Part shown: in pieces, positions 12,245 to 23,889 of the stretch | Layout: every line of letters begins with the position of its first letter | Position numbering within the stretch: the stretch's first letter is position 1 | Source of the DNA: Phallusia mammillata | Lineage: Eukaryota; Chordata; Ascidiacea; Phlebobranchia; Ascidiidae | Assembly (NCBI GenBank): GCA_003260075.1 | Contig: QLIY01000233.1 | Span: 122,434 to 186,433 of the forward strand | Reading direction: 5' to 3' | DNA: 64,000 nt | The notes under the pieces: model-generated | Seen by the model: the letters and a program-made list of their open reading frames with translations, nothing else | Databases searched by the model: none | Told to the model about the DNA's origin: nothing | Position numbers and translations under genes: made by a program

Positions 12245-12582
12245 CAGTGGTTCTCAAACATTTTTTGTTGTGACGCCTCTGGAAAAGTTTTCTGGACTTG
12301 CGACGAACCAGCAAATAAAAGTTAATGAGAAATTTAAAACCAACTTTAATGCCCGCCAAGCGTCCCCCCCCCTCCTCGCGCCGATCACGCACTAGCTACA
12401 CGGGCTGTTTGATCTCGACGTACATTAACGGGCACGCATAACATCTTTGGACGTAGATATACGTCAACCGCACTGAAAGTGTTAACCTCATTTTTATGAG
12501 ATAAACTGAGTTCAACCACGAAACGGAACTATTCTGCGACACCCTTGAAAAATTGAAACGACGCACAGTTTGAGAACTACCG
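12245..12582. mobile_element. hAT-type MITE (CAGTGGTTCTCAAAC) in unit B intron
   Basis: It begins CAGTGGTTCTCAAAC and ends GTTTGAGAACTACCG, with a perfect duplication GTGTAAGC (12237-12244 and 12583-12590). It occupies the same paralogous target as a different element at 16130-16666. Confidence 0.85.
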
Positions 12583-13166
12583 GTGTAAGCGATAGGGCAA
12601 TGTAAAACAGCGAATCGAAAGGTTTTACATCTAAAACGATCCCAGTCCACAAAGTTAATTTGAACCGGAAAAACGGATTCGTGTATACTATAAAACAGTA
12701 TTATACTATTTTGAACATCAATCACGCCACGGTTCCACCTACCTGATCATGCTATTAACTGAAAAGCGAAATTAAATACGGAATTTTTTCAGGCTTAAAT
12801 CGCTTTTCATGTCCAAAATGCAAACTGAAAAGTAGGATTTTCTGACTTCTTCGTGCATTGTGCGTGAATTCGTAGGATTGATGTGTACGGATACGCTTCA
12901 GCAAAAACAGTTCGCAGAAAAGAGACAAACAATCCTCCAGATCTCCAGACAAACAAGCCACATAAGCTCAGATCAAGTTCGAGCGTCTAATTTCATAAAT
13001 AACAAAACATCACGTTTCGTTAAGGGTACGTTAAAAAGCTGTCCGACTTTCGGGAACCTGAAATTTGCTTACAGGCACTTTCTTTTTATGAATGGCCGAC
13101 TGGCAACGCGACTGGTTTTGACAACATGGGTGAATTGCTTTCGCTAAGTACGTTTATGGTATATGG

Positions 13167-14713
13167 AAGTGGTTTTCAACCTTTCATGGACCGTGGCCCT
13201 CTAAAAGTATATTCATATTTTGCCCCTGCAATAAAATTAAATGGCAACTCGTATTGAAATTCGGTATTAATTTCGAATTTCGGAACAAGTCAAATAGAGT
13301 AAACAACAAACTGCAATCGTGACAGACCTCAATATGGAAAAAGAGTGTTAGGGAATAAAGATATTTGCAGCAAACACTCAATTTTGCCCGTAAAAAGAAA
13401 ATGACTTACTGATTGTTAGTGTGTGTGTCCGGTGAGGCTATACCCCCGATGATCTTGTTTACCGTCCCTAGCATTCCGTCCCACGATGATCTTGTTTACC
13501 GTCCCTAGCATTCCGATGTCGATGATGGGAGTGAGAAAATCCGCACGTGTTTGTTTTGTGTTACGAATATACAACGCACTGCTTAAAGCGAAACTGCTGT
13601 ATGTTAGAGATTTAAGATAGTGAAGACAGCCTCGGGTGTATATGTGATCAGTTATACTTGTTTGCTTTAGTTTCACAATCCTACCATTATTGGTGGGTAT
13701 AAGGGCCTAGCAGAAATTGGCGTTTTTTAGTTGCAATCGGTTTAATGTCGTTTTGCATCGTTTTTCTTTGTCAAAAAACAAAAAGAAGAATTACAATGTC
13801 AAGTACGGTGGTAATATGATTTTGTAGGACCAACTGTCTGCACTATTTTTTACTATGAATAAAGATTAGATACGTTTTTGGATAAAGCATTATTCAAATG
13901 TATATAACATTTTCGAGTTGCCAATCTTCTAATTGAAATTGAAAGTATTGGATCGATTTTGGATTATATGGACACTCGTAGATGTGATATTAATTATGCA
14001 CAACAAACATGGATATATTGACGACCGTTATTGAAAACCTTTGATACTGTCGTCGCAGCACGGATAGGGGTGTTGTCTGTCTGTTAACGCGATACATATA
14101 TTACATGAAGTTGAGAAACCAAAATTTGTGAACTATGTCTCTAAATACCTCGCAATTACCAAGCACCCCGAGCGAAACGTTAAGCTTAAGGGGACTTTCG
14201 ATTGGAATGTCTCCATTGTAAAACAAAATCAATACTGTAATGGGTGTTTGAAAACAACAGACCCCATTGACGCGTCTGCGTTGAGTTCATAGGGTTCATA
14301 GTCATAAAAAGGGCCACGAAAAACATTTTCCAACCGTAAATGTGCCAGCCTTCAAGCGGAAAGTGAGTCGGTGTCACGTGTTTCACTATGTTTTGTTTCG
14401 TTTTTAGTTGCTGAATCGACAATAAACGTTTATCACCAATTGTAGTTAATATTCGTTTGCGTTCACGATGTTTGATATTGTTTTGTAATAGGTCATAAGT
14501 TTAAATTAATATCAGGAAGTAAACAACATCGAAATGTCAAAAAAATTGGAAGAATCCTTTAGAGGCTTACAAGAATCGCACCGATCGTCGAGCCGCAGAG
14601 ATGACCTGCGACAACTTTTTGCTGGTAAACTTGTGCGTAATCCCCCCCCCCCCCCCCCTGAATACAGATCGTGGCTCCCCTGGGAGGCCGAGGGGCCAGG
14701 TTGAGAACCACTG
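13167..14713. mobile_element. hAT-type MITE split by an inserted duplicate segment
   Basis: The left end AAGTGGTTTTCAACC is at 13167 and the right end GGTTGAGAACCACTG ends at 14713. Flanking octamers are GTATATGG and GTATAAGG (7 of 8). The middle, about 13448 to 14657, is a near-identical copy of 14912-16104 and ends in a run of 16 C. The element is therefore probably continuous in the real genome, with the interior placed here by misassembly. Confidence 0.6.
13483..14641 (+). repeat. Near-identical duplicate of 14947-16104 (probable assembly artefact)
   Basis: The block repeats at an offset of 1464 bases with only scattered differences. It includes a copy of TPPP-like unit C exon 1 (14534-14624) carrying one extra A, which shifts the frame after codon 9. 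It ends in a poly-C run at 14642-14657. The lack of divergence compared with true paralogous units A and B, and its position inside a MITE, favour an uncollapsed haplotype over a real duplication. Confidence 0.7.
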
Positions 14714-15997
14714 GTATAAGGTGTCGGACTCGCCAACTCTTAAACAGGATAACAACAATTCCTTAAATAGAATAATAACAATTTACGTTAATAGGATAAC
14801 AACAATTACATCTTTTTAAACTGGTTCTCACATTGCTGTGGACTTGGTCGTGGTTTAGCACTTGACGTCATATTTACAACCCCAAAGTCACGGTCTGTTG
14901 ATTTTAGACATACATTTTTGAACCATTTTTTCCAGCTCTCGGTTGTACGATGATCTTGTTTACCGTCCCTAGCATTCCGATGTCGATGATGGGAGTGAGA
15001 AAATCCGCACGTGTTTGTTTTGTGTTACGAATATACAACGCACTGCTTAAAGCGAAACTGCTGTATGTTAGAGATTTAAGATAGTGAAGACAGCCTCGGG
15101 TGTATGTGTGATCAGTTATACTTGTTTGCTTTAGTTTCACAATCCTACCATTATTGGTGGGTATAAGGGCCTAGCAGAAATTGGCGTTTTTTAGTTGCAA
15201 TCGGTTTAATGTCGTTTTGCATCGTTTTTCTTTGTCAAAAAACAAAAAGAAGAATTACAATGTCAAGTACGGTGGTAATATGATTTTGTAGGACCAACTG
15301 TCTGCACTATTTTTTACTATGAATAAAGATTAGATACGTTTTTGGATAAAGCATTATTCAAATGTATGTAACATTTTCGAGTTGCCAATCTTCTAATTGA
15401 AATTGAAAGTATTGGATCGATTTTGGATTATATGGACACTCGTAGATGTGATATTAATTATGCACAACAAACATGGATATATTGACGACCGTTATTGAAA
15501 ACCTTTGATACTGTCGTCGCAGCACGGATAGGGGTGTTGTCTGTCTGGTAACGCGATACATATATTACATGAAGTTGAGAAACCAAAATTTGTGAACTAT
15601 GTCTCTAAATACCTCGCAATTACCAAGCACCCCGAGCGAAACGTTAAGCTTAAGGGGACTTTCGATTGGAATGTCTCCATTGTAAAACAAAATCAATACT
15701 GTAATGGGTGTTTGAAAACAACAGACCCCATTGACGCGTCTGCGTTGAGTTCATAGGGTTCATAGTCATAAAAAGGGCCACGAAAAACATTTTCCAACCG
15801 TAAATGTGCCAGCCTTCAAGCGGAAAGTGAGTCGGTGTCACGTGTTTCACTATGTTTTGTTTCGTTTTTAGTTGCTGAATCGACAATAAACGTTTATTAC
15901 CAATTGTAGTTAATATTCGTTTGCGTTCACGATGTTTGATATTGTTTTGTAATAGGTCATAAGTTTAAATTAATATCAGGAAGTAAACAACATCGAA

Positions 15998-18900
15998 ATG
16001 TCAAAAAAATTGGAAGAATCCTTTGAGGCTTACAAGAATCGCACCGATCGTCGAGCCGCAGAGATGACCTGCGACAACTTTTTGCTGGTAAACTTGTGCG
16101 TAATACGCTACAATTAACAATGTGTAAACCAGGGGTGTCCAACCCGTGGCCCGCGGGCTGCATGTGGCCCGCGCGGTATTTTTCGAAATGACTTATATAA
16201 TGAACTTTAACGCCTGTCCAATTTATGGCGATCTTACATTCCGAGGATTGGCCATTATTGTTTGCTTTAATTCTTTGTTAATAGAGTAATACACAACTGT
16301 TCAAGTTACTTTTATTGCATCACAATGCACATTGTTACGCATCACAATTTCTGAATTGTTACGTCTATAATCTTGCTCTTGCTTTAAGAGACAGTCAATA
16401 TTTCTTGCTTCATTGTTGTACATCTGATATCAAACACTCGCGCAAAACGCCTTCAGCAGTGAAATATCTTACGCACTCTGCAGTGATATAGATTATGCCA
16501 AATAAGAAACGAAAAGCAAGTAACGCTAACAGAATATACTAATAAGAAAAGTGGACATGTGGACAGCCATTTTAAGATTACAAATTAGCAGTAAACACTC
16601 AAGTGGCCCGCGCAATCATTCGTAAACCGCATGTGGCCCTTTGGCTAAAAAGGTTGGACACCCCTGGTGTAAACGATAGGGCAATGTAAGACTGTGAATT
16701 AAAAGGTTTAACGATCCCAGTCAAAAAAGTAATTTTAACCGGATAATAGGATTCGCATCCTATTTATAAAGAAAATCGCTCCCTAAAAATCGCTTTTCAT
16801 CTCTAAAATGCAAACTGAAAAGTAGGATTTTCTGACTGCTTTGTGCATTGTGCGTGAATTCGTATGATTGATGTTTACGGATACGCTTCAGCAAAAACAG
16901 TTCGCAGAAACGATGACTCCAGACAAACAAGCCACATAAGCTTAGTTCAAGTTCGAGCATCTGATTTTAAAAACAACAAAACATCACGTTTCGTTACGGG
17001 TACGATAAAAAGCTGTCCAACTTTTGGGAACCTGAAATTTGCTTACAGGCACTTTCTTATTATGCATGCCCGCTTCAATTTTTTGTGATATAAATTGTAC
17101 CTTTGTCATAGTGTTGTCAAGATTGTGGAATTGTTGACGAGGAAACGATTCGGAAAGAAGATGTCGAACTCGAATACAAAGATCATAGGTATTTCAAGTT
17201 GTTTCACAAAGTAGCAATAACATTAAAGTTAAAGCGATGTACATATCCGCTGTCCATGTACGACTATCTTGTGGTTACTGACAATGAAACACAATGAATA
17301 AAATCGTGGCTTTCATCATATATTGCCAATTTTTAAATTTTACGTTCTATTNGCAACCATACAAAGAACACACTGCAGGCATTTTTGCACACTTGAGTAT
17401 AAAAATGAAAACATTTAAACACCAAAATACCTAAACTGACTAACGTAATTGGCGTCGCAGAACGTTAACAACCACCGACTACAAACAAGCTCCAAACCAA
17501 GTTGGTACGAGGTGACGTCACACGACGTTTGAGCTAAGTGACAAAATATCCGCAAGGTGTCAGTGTTTTTAGATTTAAAACGTAAATATTTGACCAGTAA
17601 CTTCGATTTTTGTGGTTTTAAACCTGGAATCGTGTTCATAAAAATACGACAAACAACATATTAAAAAATAATTTTCCGATGCCGGGGCTCTTTAAGTCTG
17701 ACCTATAATTGTGTGCTCACATATAGATGATTGTTTTTTGATTGAATGTTGTTTTAATAAGTGACATAAATGACAGTAAAATATTTTTTAAACTATCAGG
17801 TTATTGAAATTGATATATGCTTATGGTACCGTGTNTCGCATTTTTCGCACACCCCCCCCCCCTCAAGTGGCCCGCGCAATCATTCGTAAACCGCATGTGG
17901 CCCTTTGGCTAAAAAGGTTGGACACCCCTGGTGTAAACGATAGGGCAATGTAAGACTGTGAATTAAAAGGTTTAACGATCCCAGTCAAAAAAGTAATTTT
18001 AACCGGATAATAGGATTCGCATCCTATTTATAAAGAAAATCGCTCCCTAAAAATCGCTTTTCATCTCTAAAATGCAAACTGAAAAGTAGGATTTTCTGAC
18101 TGCTTTGTGCGTTGTGCGTGAATTCGTATGATTGATGTTTACGGATACGCTTCAGCAAAAACAGTTCGCAGAAACGATGACTCCAGACAAACAAGCCACA
18201 TAAGCTTAGTTCAAGTTCGAGCATCTGATTTTAAAAACAACAAAACATCACGTTTCGTTACGGGTACGATAAAAAGCTGTCCAACTTTTGGGAACCTGAA
18301 ATTTGCTTACAGGCACTTTCTTATTATGCATGCCCGCTTCAATTTTTTGTGATATAAATTGTACCTTTGTCATAGTGTTGTCAAGATTGTGGAATTGTTG
18401 ACGAGGAAACGATTCGGAAAGAAGATGTCGAACTCGAATACAAAGATCATAGGTATTTCAAGTTGTTTCACAAAGTAGCAATAACATTAAAGTTAAAGCG
18501 ATGTACATATCCGCTGTCCATGTACGACTATCTTGTGGTTACTGACAATGAAACACAATGAATAAAATCGTGGCTTTCATCATATATTGCCAATTTTTAA
18601 ATTTTACGTTCTATTTAACGGCTTAACACATGCACCACTTTCCAAGTTACAACAAATGTAACTTTGCTGCCAAAGTTCAAATGTCTAAACATTTTGAAAA
18701 AAAGATTTCGACAAAAACTCGATTTTTGTTTTCGAATTTCGTATGTCGCAAAATTAACACATATTAACTTTAATGACCAAGAAGGGCAATAACGAAACGA
18801 AATAGATTATTACATCAAGAAATCAAAATTGCTGATTTTACGTGTAATAATAGCATAATAATATCTCAGTGTTTGTGCGGGCTCACCAAGTCCTTACTTC

Positions 18901-19721
18901 AAGGTCCCCGACCTATCCCTGATTTACACGTCAATCTAGAAAAACGTTTCGTCGAAACCATACAAAACTACAAATGTAGCTGTCTGTTTTAATTATAATT
19001 CTTTACGTTTGCATGTTTAAGTCATTATTTTAAATAATAGTGCGCAATTCCAATAAACCTGGCGCTCGAAGCTTTGGTTGGCAAGCGAGGTGGTTTTTCA
19101 TGGCACGCCAACCGACTTGCGTGTTTATATTAAAGTAACAATTTAAACTAGAAAACTGCTTGTTTTCAGTTTTGATCGTCCCATTGTCTTAAAGTTTAAC
19201 GTTGCATGCACAAAACGCTCTGCTTTTTCGTTATTATTGACATCTGCTGGCACGAACCACTATTATTTGGAAAAACGCTGGAACGCGAGGTCATTCACAC
19301 ATAACAAGTAAATTGGCGGGCGTCACCTAAAAGATTGCCGACCCCTGCTTTAGACATACTGAAATAATGTCTTTGCAATATTTCAGTATGTTTAAAAGCT
19401 TCAAGCGCCAGGAAAACTTCGCAGACTATTGCGTAAAACCAAGTCTTACCTCGCCAATATTGTTTCATAATCAGATTTTGAGCATCGCCCCATTCGCACC
19501 CCCTCCCCCAAATGGTATGTGTGGATAGGATTTAAACAGGATGTATTATCGACAATATAAATTATCAACCCTATTTGTTTCAATTTAACAGACCAGAAGG
19601 TGAGCGTTGGGACTTTGATTGCTTCCAAAAATGCCTCTTAAAAATTGCTCAGAAAAGGCTTAAAGGTGAAGAGCCAGAAAACATATTCACGATGGTTGAA
19701 GGTCACAGGCCCGCTTCCTAA
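15998..19721 (+). CDS. Short TPPP-like protein C, three exons (exons 1 and 2 also present as extra copies)
   Basis: Exon 1 (15998-16087), exon 2 (17112-17188) and exon 3 (19592-19721) encode 98 residues. The protein starts MSKKLEESFEAYKNRTDRRA, has CCQDCGIVDEETIRKEDVE in the middle and ends TMVEGHRPAS. Exon lengths of 90, 77 and 130 bases and phases 0 and 2 are identical to paralog A. A second copy of exon 2 lies at 18376-18452, and a frame-shifted second exon 1 at 14534-14624. Both extra copies sit in blocks bounded by poly-C or an N, so I treat this as one gene. Like paralog A it has only the p25-alpha core and lacks the TPPP C-terminal block. A poly(A) signal AATAAA is at 19838-19843. Function is inferred only by homology; microtubule binding is not assured. 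Confidence 0.78.
16130..16666. mobile_element. hAT-type MITE (CAGGGGTGTCCAACC) in unit C intron 1
   Basis: The ends are CAGGGGTGTCCAACC and GGTTGGACACCCCTG, with a perfect GTGTAAAC duplication (16122-16129 and 16667-16674). The flanks match the site hit by a different element at 12245-12582 in unit B. Confidence 0.88.
17863..18615 (+). repeat. Near-identical copy of 16599-17351, bounded by poly-C and N
   Basis: The block starts immediately after an 11-base C run (17852-17862). The first copy ends exactly at an N (17352). Only rare substitutions separate the copies, which both carry TPPP-like exon 2. The coincidence of block ends with an N and a poly-C run marks an assembly joint. The unique sequence between (17353-17851) contains a second N at 17835 and no gene I can see. 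Confidence 0.75.
18616..19591. other. Rest of unit C intron 2
   Basis: AT-rich intronic sequence. A MITE-like right end (GATTGCCGACCCCTG, near 19340) is visible, but I could not pair it with a left end. No exon was recognised. Confidence 0.4.
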
Positions 19722-19849
19722 ACCAATCGTGTTTCTCAAATGCCAAAGATTGCCAGTTTTAAATTTAAAATGTTCCAAATTCAATCTGCTGTGTGTTGTC
19801 AATTAATTAATGAACGACCTTGGTTTGTGCGTTGTGTAATAAACAGTTT

Positions 19850-21050
19850 CAAGCAAACTGGAGAGCCAAAGATATTTTTGAGCAGTCAGAGGAAATTGAC
19901 TTACTCGGACTTTGATTAGTGAAAAATAAAAATTTTAAATATATTTTTTATTTTTTGGGTGGATTGAAACCTATTACTATTGACTAGTTACGTTTATACC
20001 TATCAGTATGCCGAAAATGCATTTGAATCAAGTGTATTGGTCATTATTATTAACAAGAACAAATCCGAGTTGGGGTAGGACCTTCAAAATTTCTACGAGT
20101 AGGAGGTTCAGACTACAGACTATACCCATTTCTGGTTTAAGTTCAGGGCATTAGTTTGCCATCAATTTTGAACATGTTAATCCAGTGGGTGTCTGGCAGT
20201 GCTGGATTAACCATTAGGCAAAGTAAGCACGTGCCTACAGGCCAGTCAAAAATCCAGGCCACTTTGCAACAACGAACTTTGACACAATGACTTGGCAACA
20301 CGACGGTACCCTGTGTTATAGTTGCAACAACGATCTTTGCGACAATGATTTTGCAACACTGGTAATTCTAATTTTTTAGTTGGCAGCCCTGATTTTCGGG
20401 CCACTTATAAAATGTGCCTACAGGCCAGCAGACCCTTAATCCAGCACTGGTGTCTGGGTGACTTTGTTAGCTCGTTTAAGCTTTTTTTGCTTCTTCAGCA
20501 ATGTCTTAAACTTTACAAAACAAAAGGCGTAACTTCTGGTAATTGTTGAGCAGTCTTTAGCAAAATCGTAACTAAATTAAGTTGCCTAATATGCAAAAGT
20601 TTAAATTAACTACCAGCTTAGAAAAACTGGCAACTTAGTTAATATCTCACATCTAATGTTCTATGAAATGCATAATGTTGCGCCAGTTTGTATTAGCAGG
20701 ATGGCACACATTCACACCACAGTAGAAAAAATGTACAACAGTTCGTGACAACAAAATCCCAAGTCATTACAGATTTGTGGTGAATAATTTCTATGGCAGT
20801 AAACAACTAAGTTACAATAATAACTTATGTTAGAGTTACAGAACATGGTTGAAAGAGAAAAGGTATGCACAAAAGCTTGTAGGTCACAAATTTCAAGCAA
20901 AACACTTTTTATGTGTATCTACCAACACCTTGCTATACACTTAAAATATACATCAGCCAATGCTCCAAATTGTAGCAGCATACACTTCTTTCCTCTTGTA
21001 TTTTAGTAGTTCATTTCTAGGTACCACCATATTGCTATTCAAAAAAGGAT
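19850..21050. other. Convergent spacer between TPPP-like C and PRPSAP
   Basis: This holds the 3' flanks of both genes and the MITE at 20197-20449. Nothing else is supportable. Confidence 0.5.
20197..20449. mobile_element. Small MITE (CAGTGCTGGATTAA ends), copy 2
   Basis: It runs from CAGTGCTGGATTAACC to TTAATCCAGCACTG, flanked by perfect GTGTCTGG copies (20189-20196 and 20450-20457). It shares the CGTGCCTACAGGCCAG interior with 9077-9214 but is in the opposite orientation and has an extra tandem-like ACAATGA segment. Confidence 0.88.
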
Positions 21051-23880
21051 TTAATCATCAATTGAAATGTTGCGGAATAGGTAACTCATGCTTTCTCCAT
21101 TATGAATTCTTCTTATTGCTTCAGACATAATAAAAGATATATCCACTGTTTTTATTTTATGGCACTGTAGTTTTTGCAGCTCATGAGGTACTGTGTTTGT
21201 CACTACAACCTGTAAATAAAGGAACTATGTGTCAACAATGCACCTCCGAGAGATCTTTAGGTTGGCAATATCTTAAATTAAATAAGTCTCTTTTAGACAG
21301 GCATAAAAGCAAATGTTACTTAATTCAAATCTTAACTGCCAGCTTGCTAAAACCCATGTCCAACTTCATACTTATGATCATATTATCTCATCTAGGTTGA
21401 AATAAAAAAATCACACAATATGTTACTTCATCAATCGATGAGTCTTCAAGAATCCTTGGTGCATCCAAAGAAAGCAAACCATGTGTGGCCATAACATATA
21501 CCTTGTAAGCACCTCGTTCTTTTAAAATATCTGCAGCTGCTACAAATGGATCAATATCATCAATAATATCATCCTAAAATGAAAAAAGACTTTTTTAGAT
21601 GTAAATACATTTTCTTATTGGATTAAAAGGAAGTTGAGAAAAACAAACTAAAATATATTATGTGTTCAATTTGATCAAGTCTATTACTGTTGAAAAAAAA
21701 GTTTGAGCAGAAATCTGATATGGACAGGATCCAAACTCACCACAATAATTGCAATTTTGCCCCCAACATCACCAACTACGTTGATAGGAGGTTTTTCCTT
21801 TGCTGTCAATACTGTATCAAAGCACGATTTTCATTATAAAACAAAACTATTAGACCTCAACACCAAAAAAAACCACTTACATGGAATTTCTAAGGCCTCA
21901 AAATGTCCAGTGGACACACTTCGTATTCTTGGCACCCCAATTGCTGCAGCTTTACGTTCTGCAAAAATAAATAGAATAGGACTAGTATTCTTAACCAGCA
22001 AAAAGTAAATCCAAATTTGAATTGATGAAAAACCAATAAATGTGCCATTAACAAAAAACATTTTGCCCTAAAATGTCTTAACATATGTGTATTAAACTAA
22101 AATGTTGGTTTTCAGACAAGCACATGACACAATTTGTAGCCATTTTGAACTTTTTTGTCATGCCTGGAAAACCTGTCCAGGTTCCTATTCATGTTTCTAA
22201 CCTTGCATTATCTGCCATGAATCCCTTACATCACCCCTTCCTGACTGTAAAGGTGCAGACTGTGATTGCGCTGAGGTAGGTGGAGGTGAATGTCGCCCAT
22301 CTTCTCGGTCAGAATCAAAATCTTGTGGTTCACCATGAATAACAGCTATGCCCAAGCGTAGACGCTCAGCATATGACTGCGCCTTTTTGGCTGATGCTGG
22401 AGTTTTGGCAACAATAACAGCATTTCTGTAGTCTGGTATCTGCAAAACAGTTTTTGTTGCCAGTTAAATCTAATTGTTGTTTTCAGGCTATCTTTGTAAA
22501 CAAGTCATTTAAAGAGATATAAACAATTCATCAAATGTGCTGCTGTCAACTTTCAGTAGTCTTTTTTATTGAATAAAATGATAAAAAAATGTGATCCAGT
22601 CAATTTAAAAAATGGTTACAATATTAAATCCAGAAAAACAGTTAAAAACAGTTTGAAGTGCAAATTTCTGTCTATAAGTAAAAACAAATTGCAGTCGTTG
22701 TTAATGACCACAGTCATCTGTATATACACCTCTATTCTACAGGTTATTTTCTGTTCAATAACTCTAAAATAAATTTTAAAAAGTCAAGTTTATATACTTG
22801 GTCTTGAATGTACTGCATCAAAAATGGTGAAGCTCTTAAATTGTCAACAGGGACATCAAAAAACCCTTGAATTTCCTTCTGGTGAAGATCCATTGTAATT
22901 ACATGATCAAGACCTGAAAAAAACAAAGTGTTTTCCAAATAAAGTGATGATACAATAGTTCACTCTCATTATGTTACAATATGATGTTAATGATGTTTGC
23001 CTTTTTTATTAAGTCATGGGCTTTTATTAAGTCAAAAATTTATCACTGATATTTAAAAATAAGGTAAAAACTTTTAACTTACCTGATTTGCACAACATCG
23101 ATGCCACAAGTTTTGAAACAACTGACCCTCTTTTTCTCATTTTGCATTGTTTGGAATATGGCAAGTAAGGAATGACTCCAATAATGCGTTTGGCTGATGA
23201 GGTTTTGCAAGCGTAAGCCATAATAAGTAGTTCCATCACAGCATCATTTACATCCCTATATATGCGAGAAACATTTGGTGCATAAGCTAAAGCAAAATAC
23301 TGGAAAGGCATGTACTTGTTTTCAGAAGACACATTTTAATTTCATTTAGTGAGCATGGCAACAATACATAAACATTTCAAGAGGAACTGTTAACATGAAA
23401 ATGCAATTTCATGTAACCAATAATTTGATCACTGTTACTGTATTTTGCCAGTAATAAACACCAAAACCTAATATAAGTTTTATTTTTTCCTAAATGTTTA
23501 CTTTCCTAAAAATATATGCATATTTATATACCTGCTTCCAGTTTGTAGAATAAAAACATCTTTGCCTCGAACAGATTCACCAATATCTACAATTGTTTCT
23601 TTGTTTGGTTTTTGATAAACGGCACATGTACCAATTTTGATTGGCATCCGGCTGAAGGTAAAACATATTTATGATTAACCAAAACAGTTTTTGTCAAATG
23701 TGTGTATTATGTAAATCATTATTGTACATTTTGAAATACCTAAATCAGTTTGTTTGTTTTATCAAAAAAGTTAACATATGAAACACTGACAACCCACCTT
23801 GCAACCAGTCTTGCAAGTTCAGGATGGGAATTTCCGGTGAATAACAAAATGTCTTTTCCTGAATCAGGATAAGCATTCAT
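21051..23880 (-). CDS. PRPSAP: Phosphoribosyl pyrophosphate synthetase-associated protein, nine exons
   Basis: Nine exons (23880-23798, 23651-23532, 23255-23083, 22913-22798, 22439-22202, 21958-21881, 21802-21741, 21573-21427, 21209-21051) join to 391 residues with matching phases. PRPSAPs are catalytically inactive relatives of PRPP synthetase that join its complex and restrain it. Visible family signatures are [56 protein letters not shown] followed by the PAP-type insert DGRHSPPP, and [13 protein letters not shown]. The loop after DDIIDDID reads PFVAAADIL, not the DTCGT-type PRPP-binding loop of active synthetases, which favours the associated protein over the enzyme. The C-terminus ([14 protein letters not shown]) is typical. 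The insert in exon 5 is rich in Ser, Gln and Pro and is longer than in human proteins (356-369 residues). The ATG at 23880 is the first in frame after open upstream codons. Confidence 0.94.
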
Positions 23881-23889
23881 ACCGGAGGA

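Noticed and set aside
21703-22008. Plus-strand 101-codon frame
   Set aside because: It is the antisense of PRPSAP exons 6 and 7 and the intron between them.
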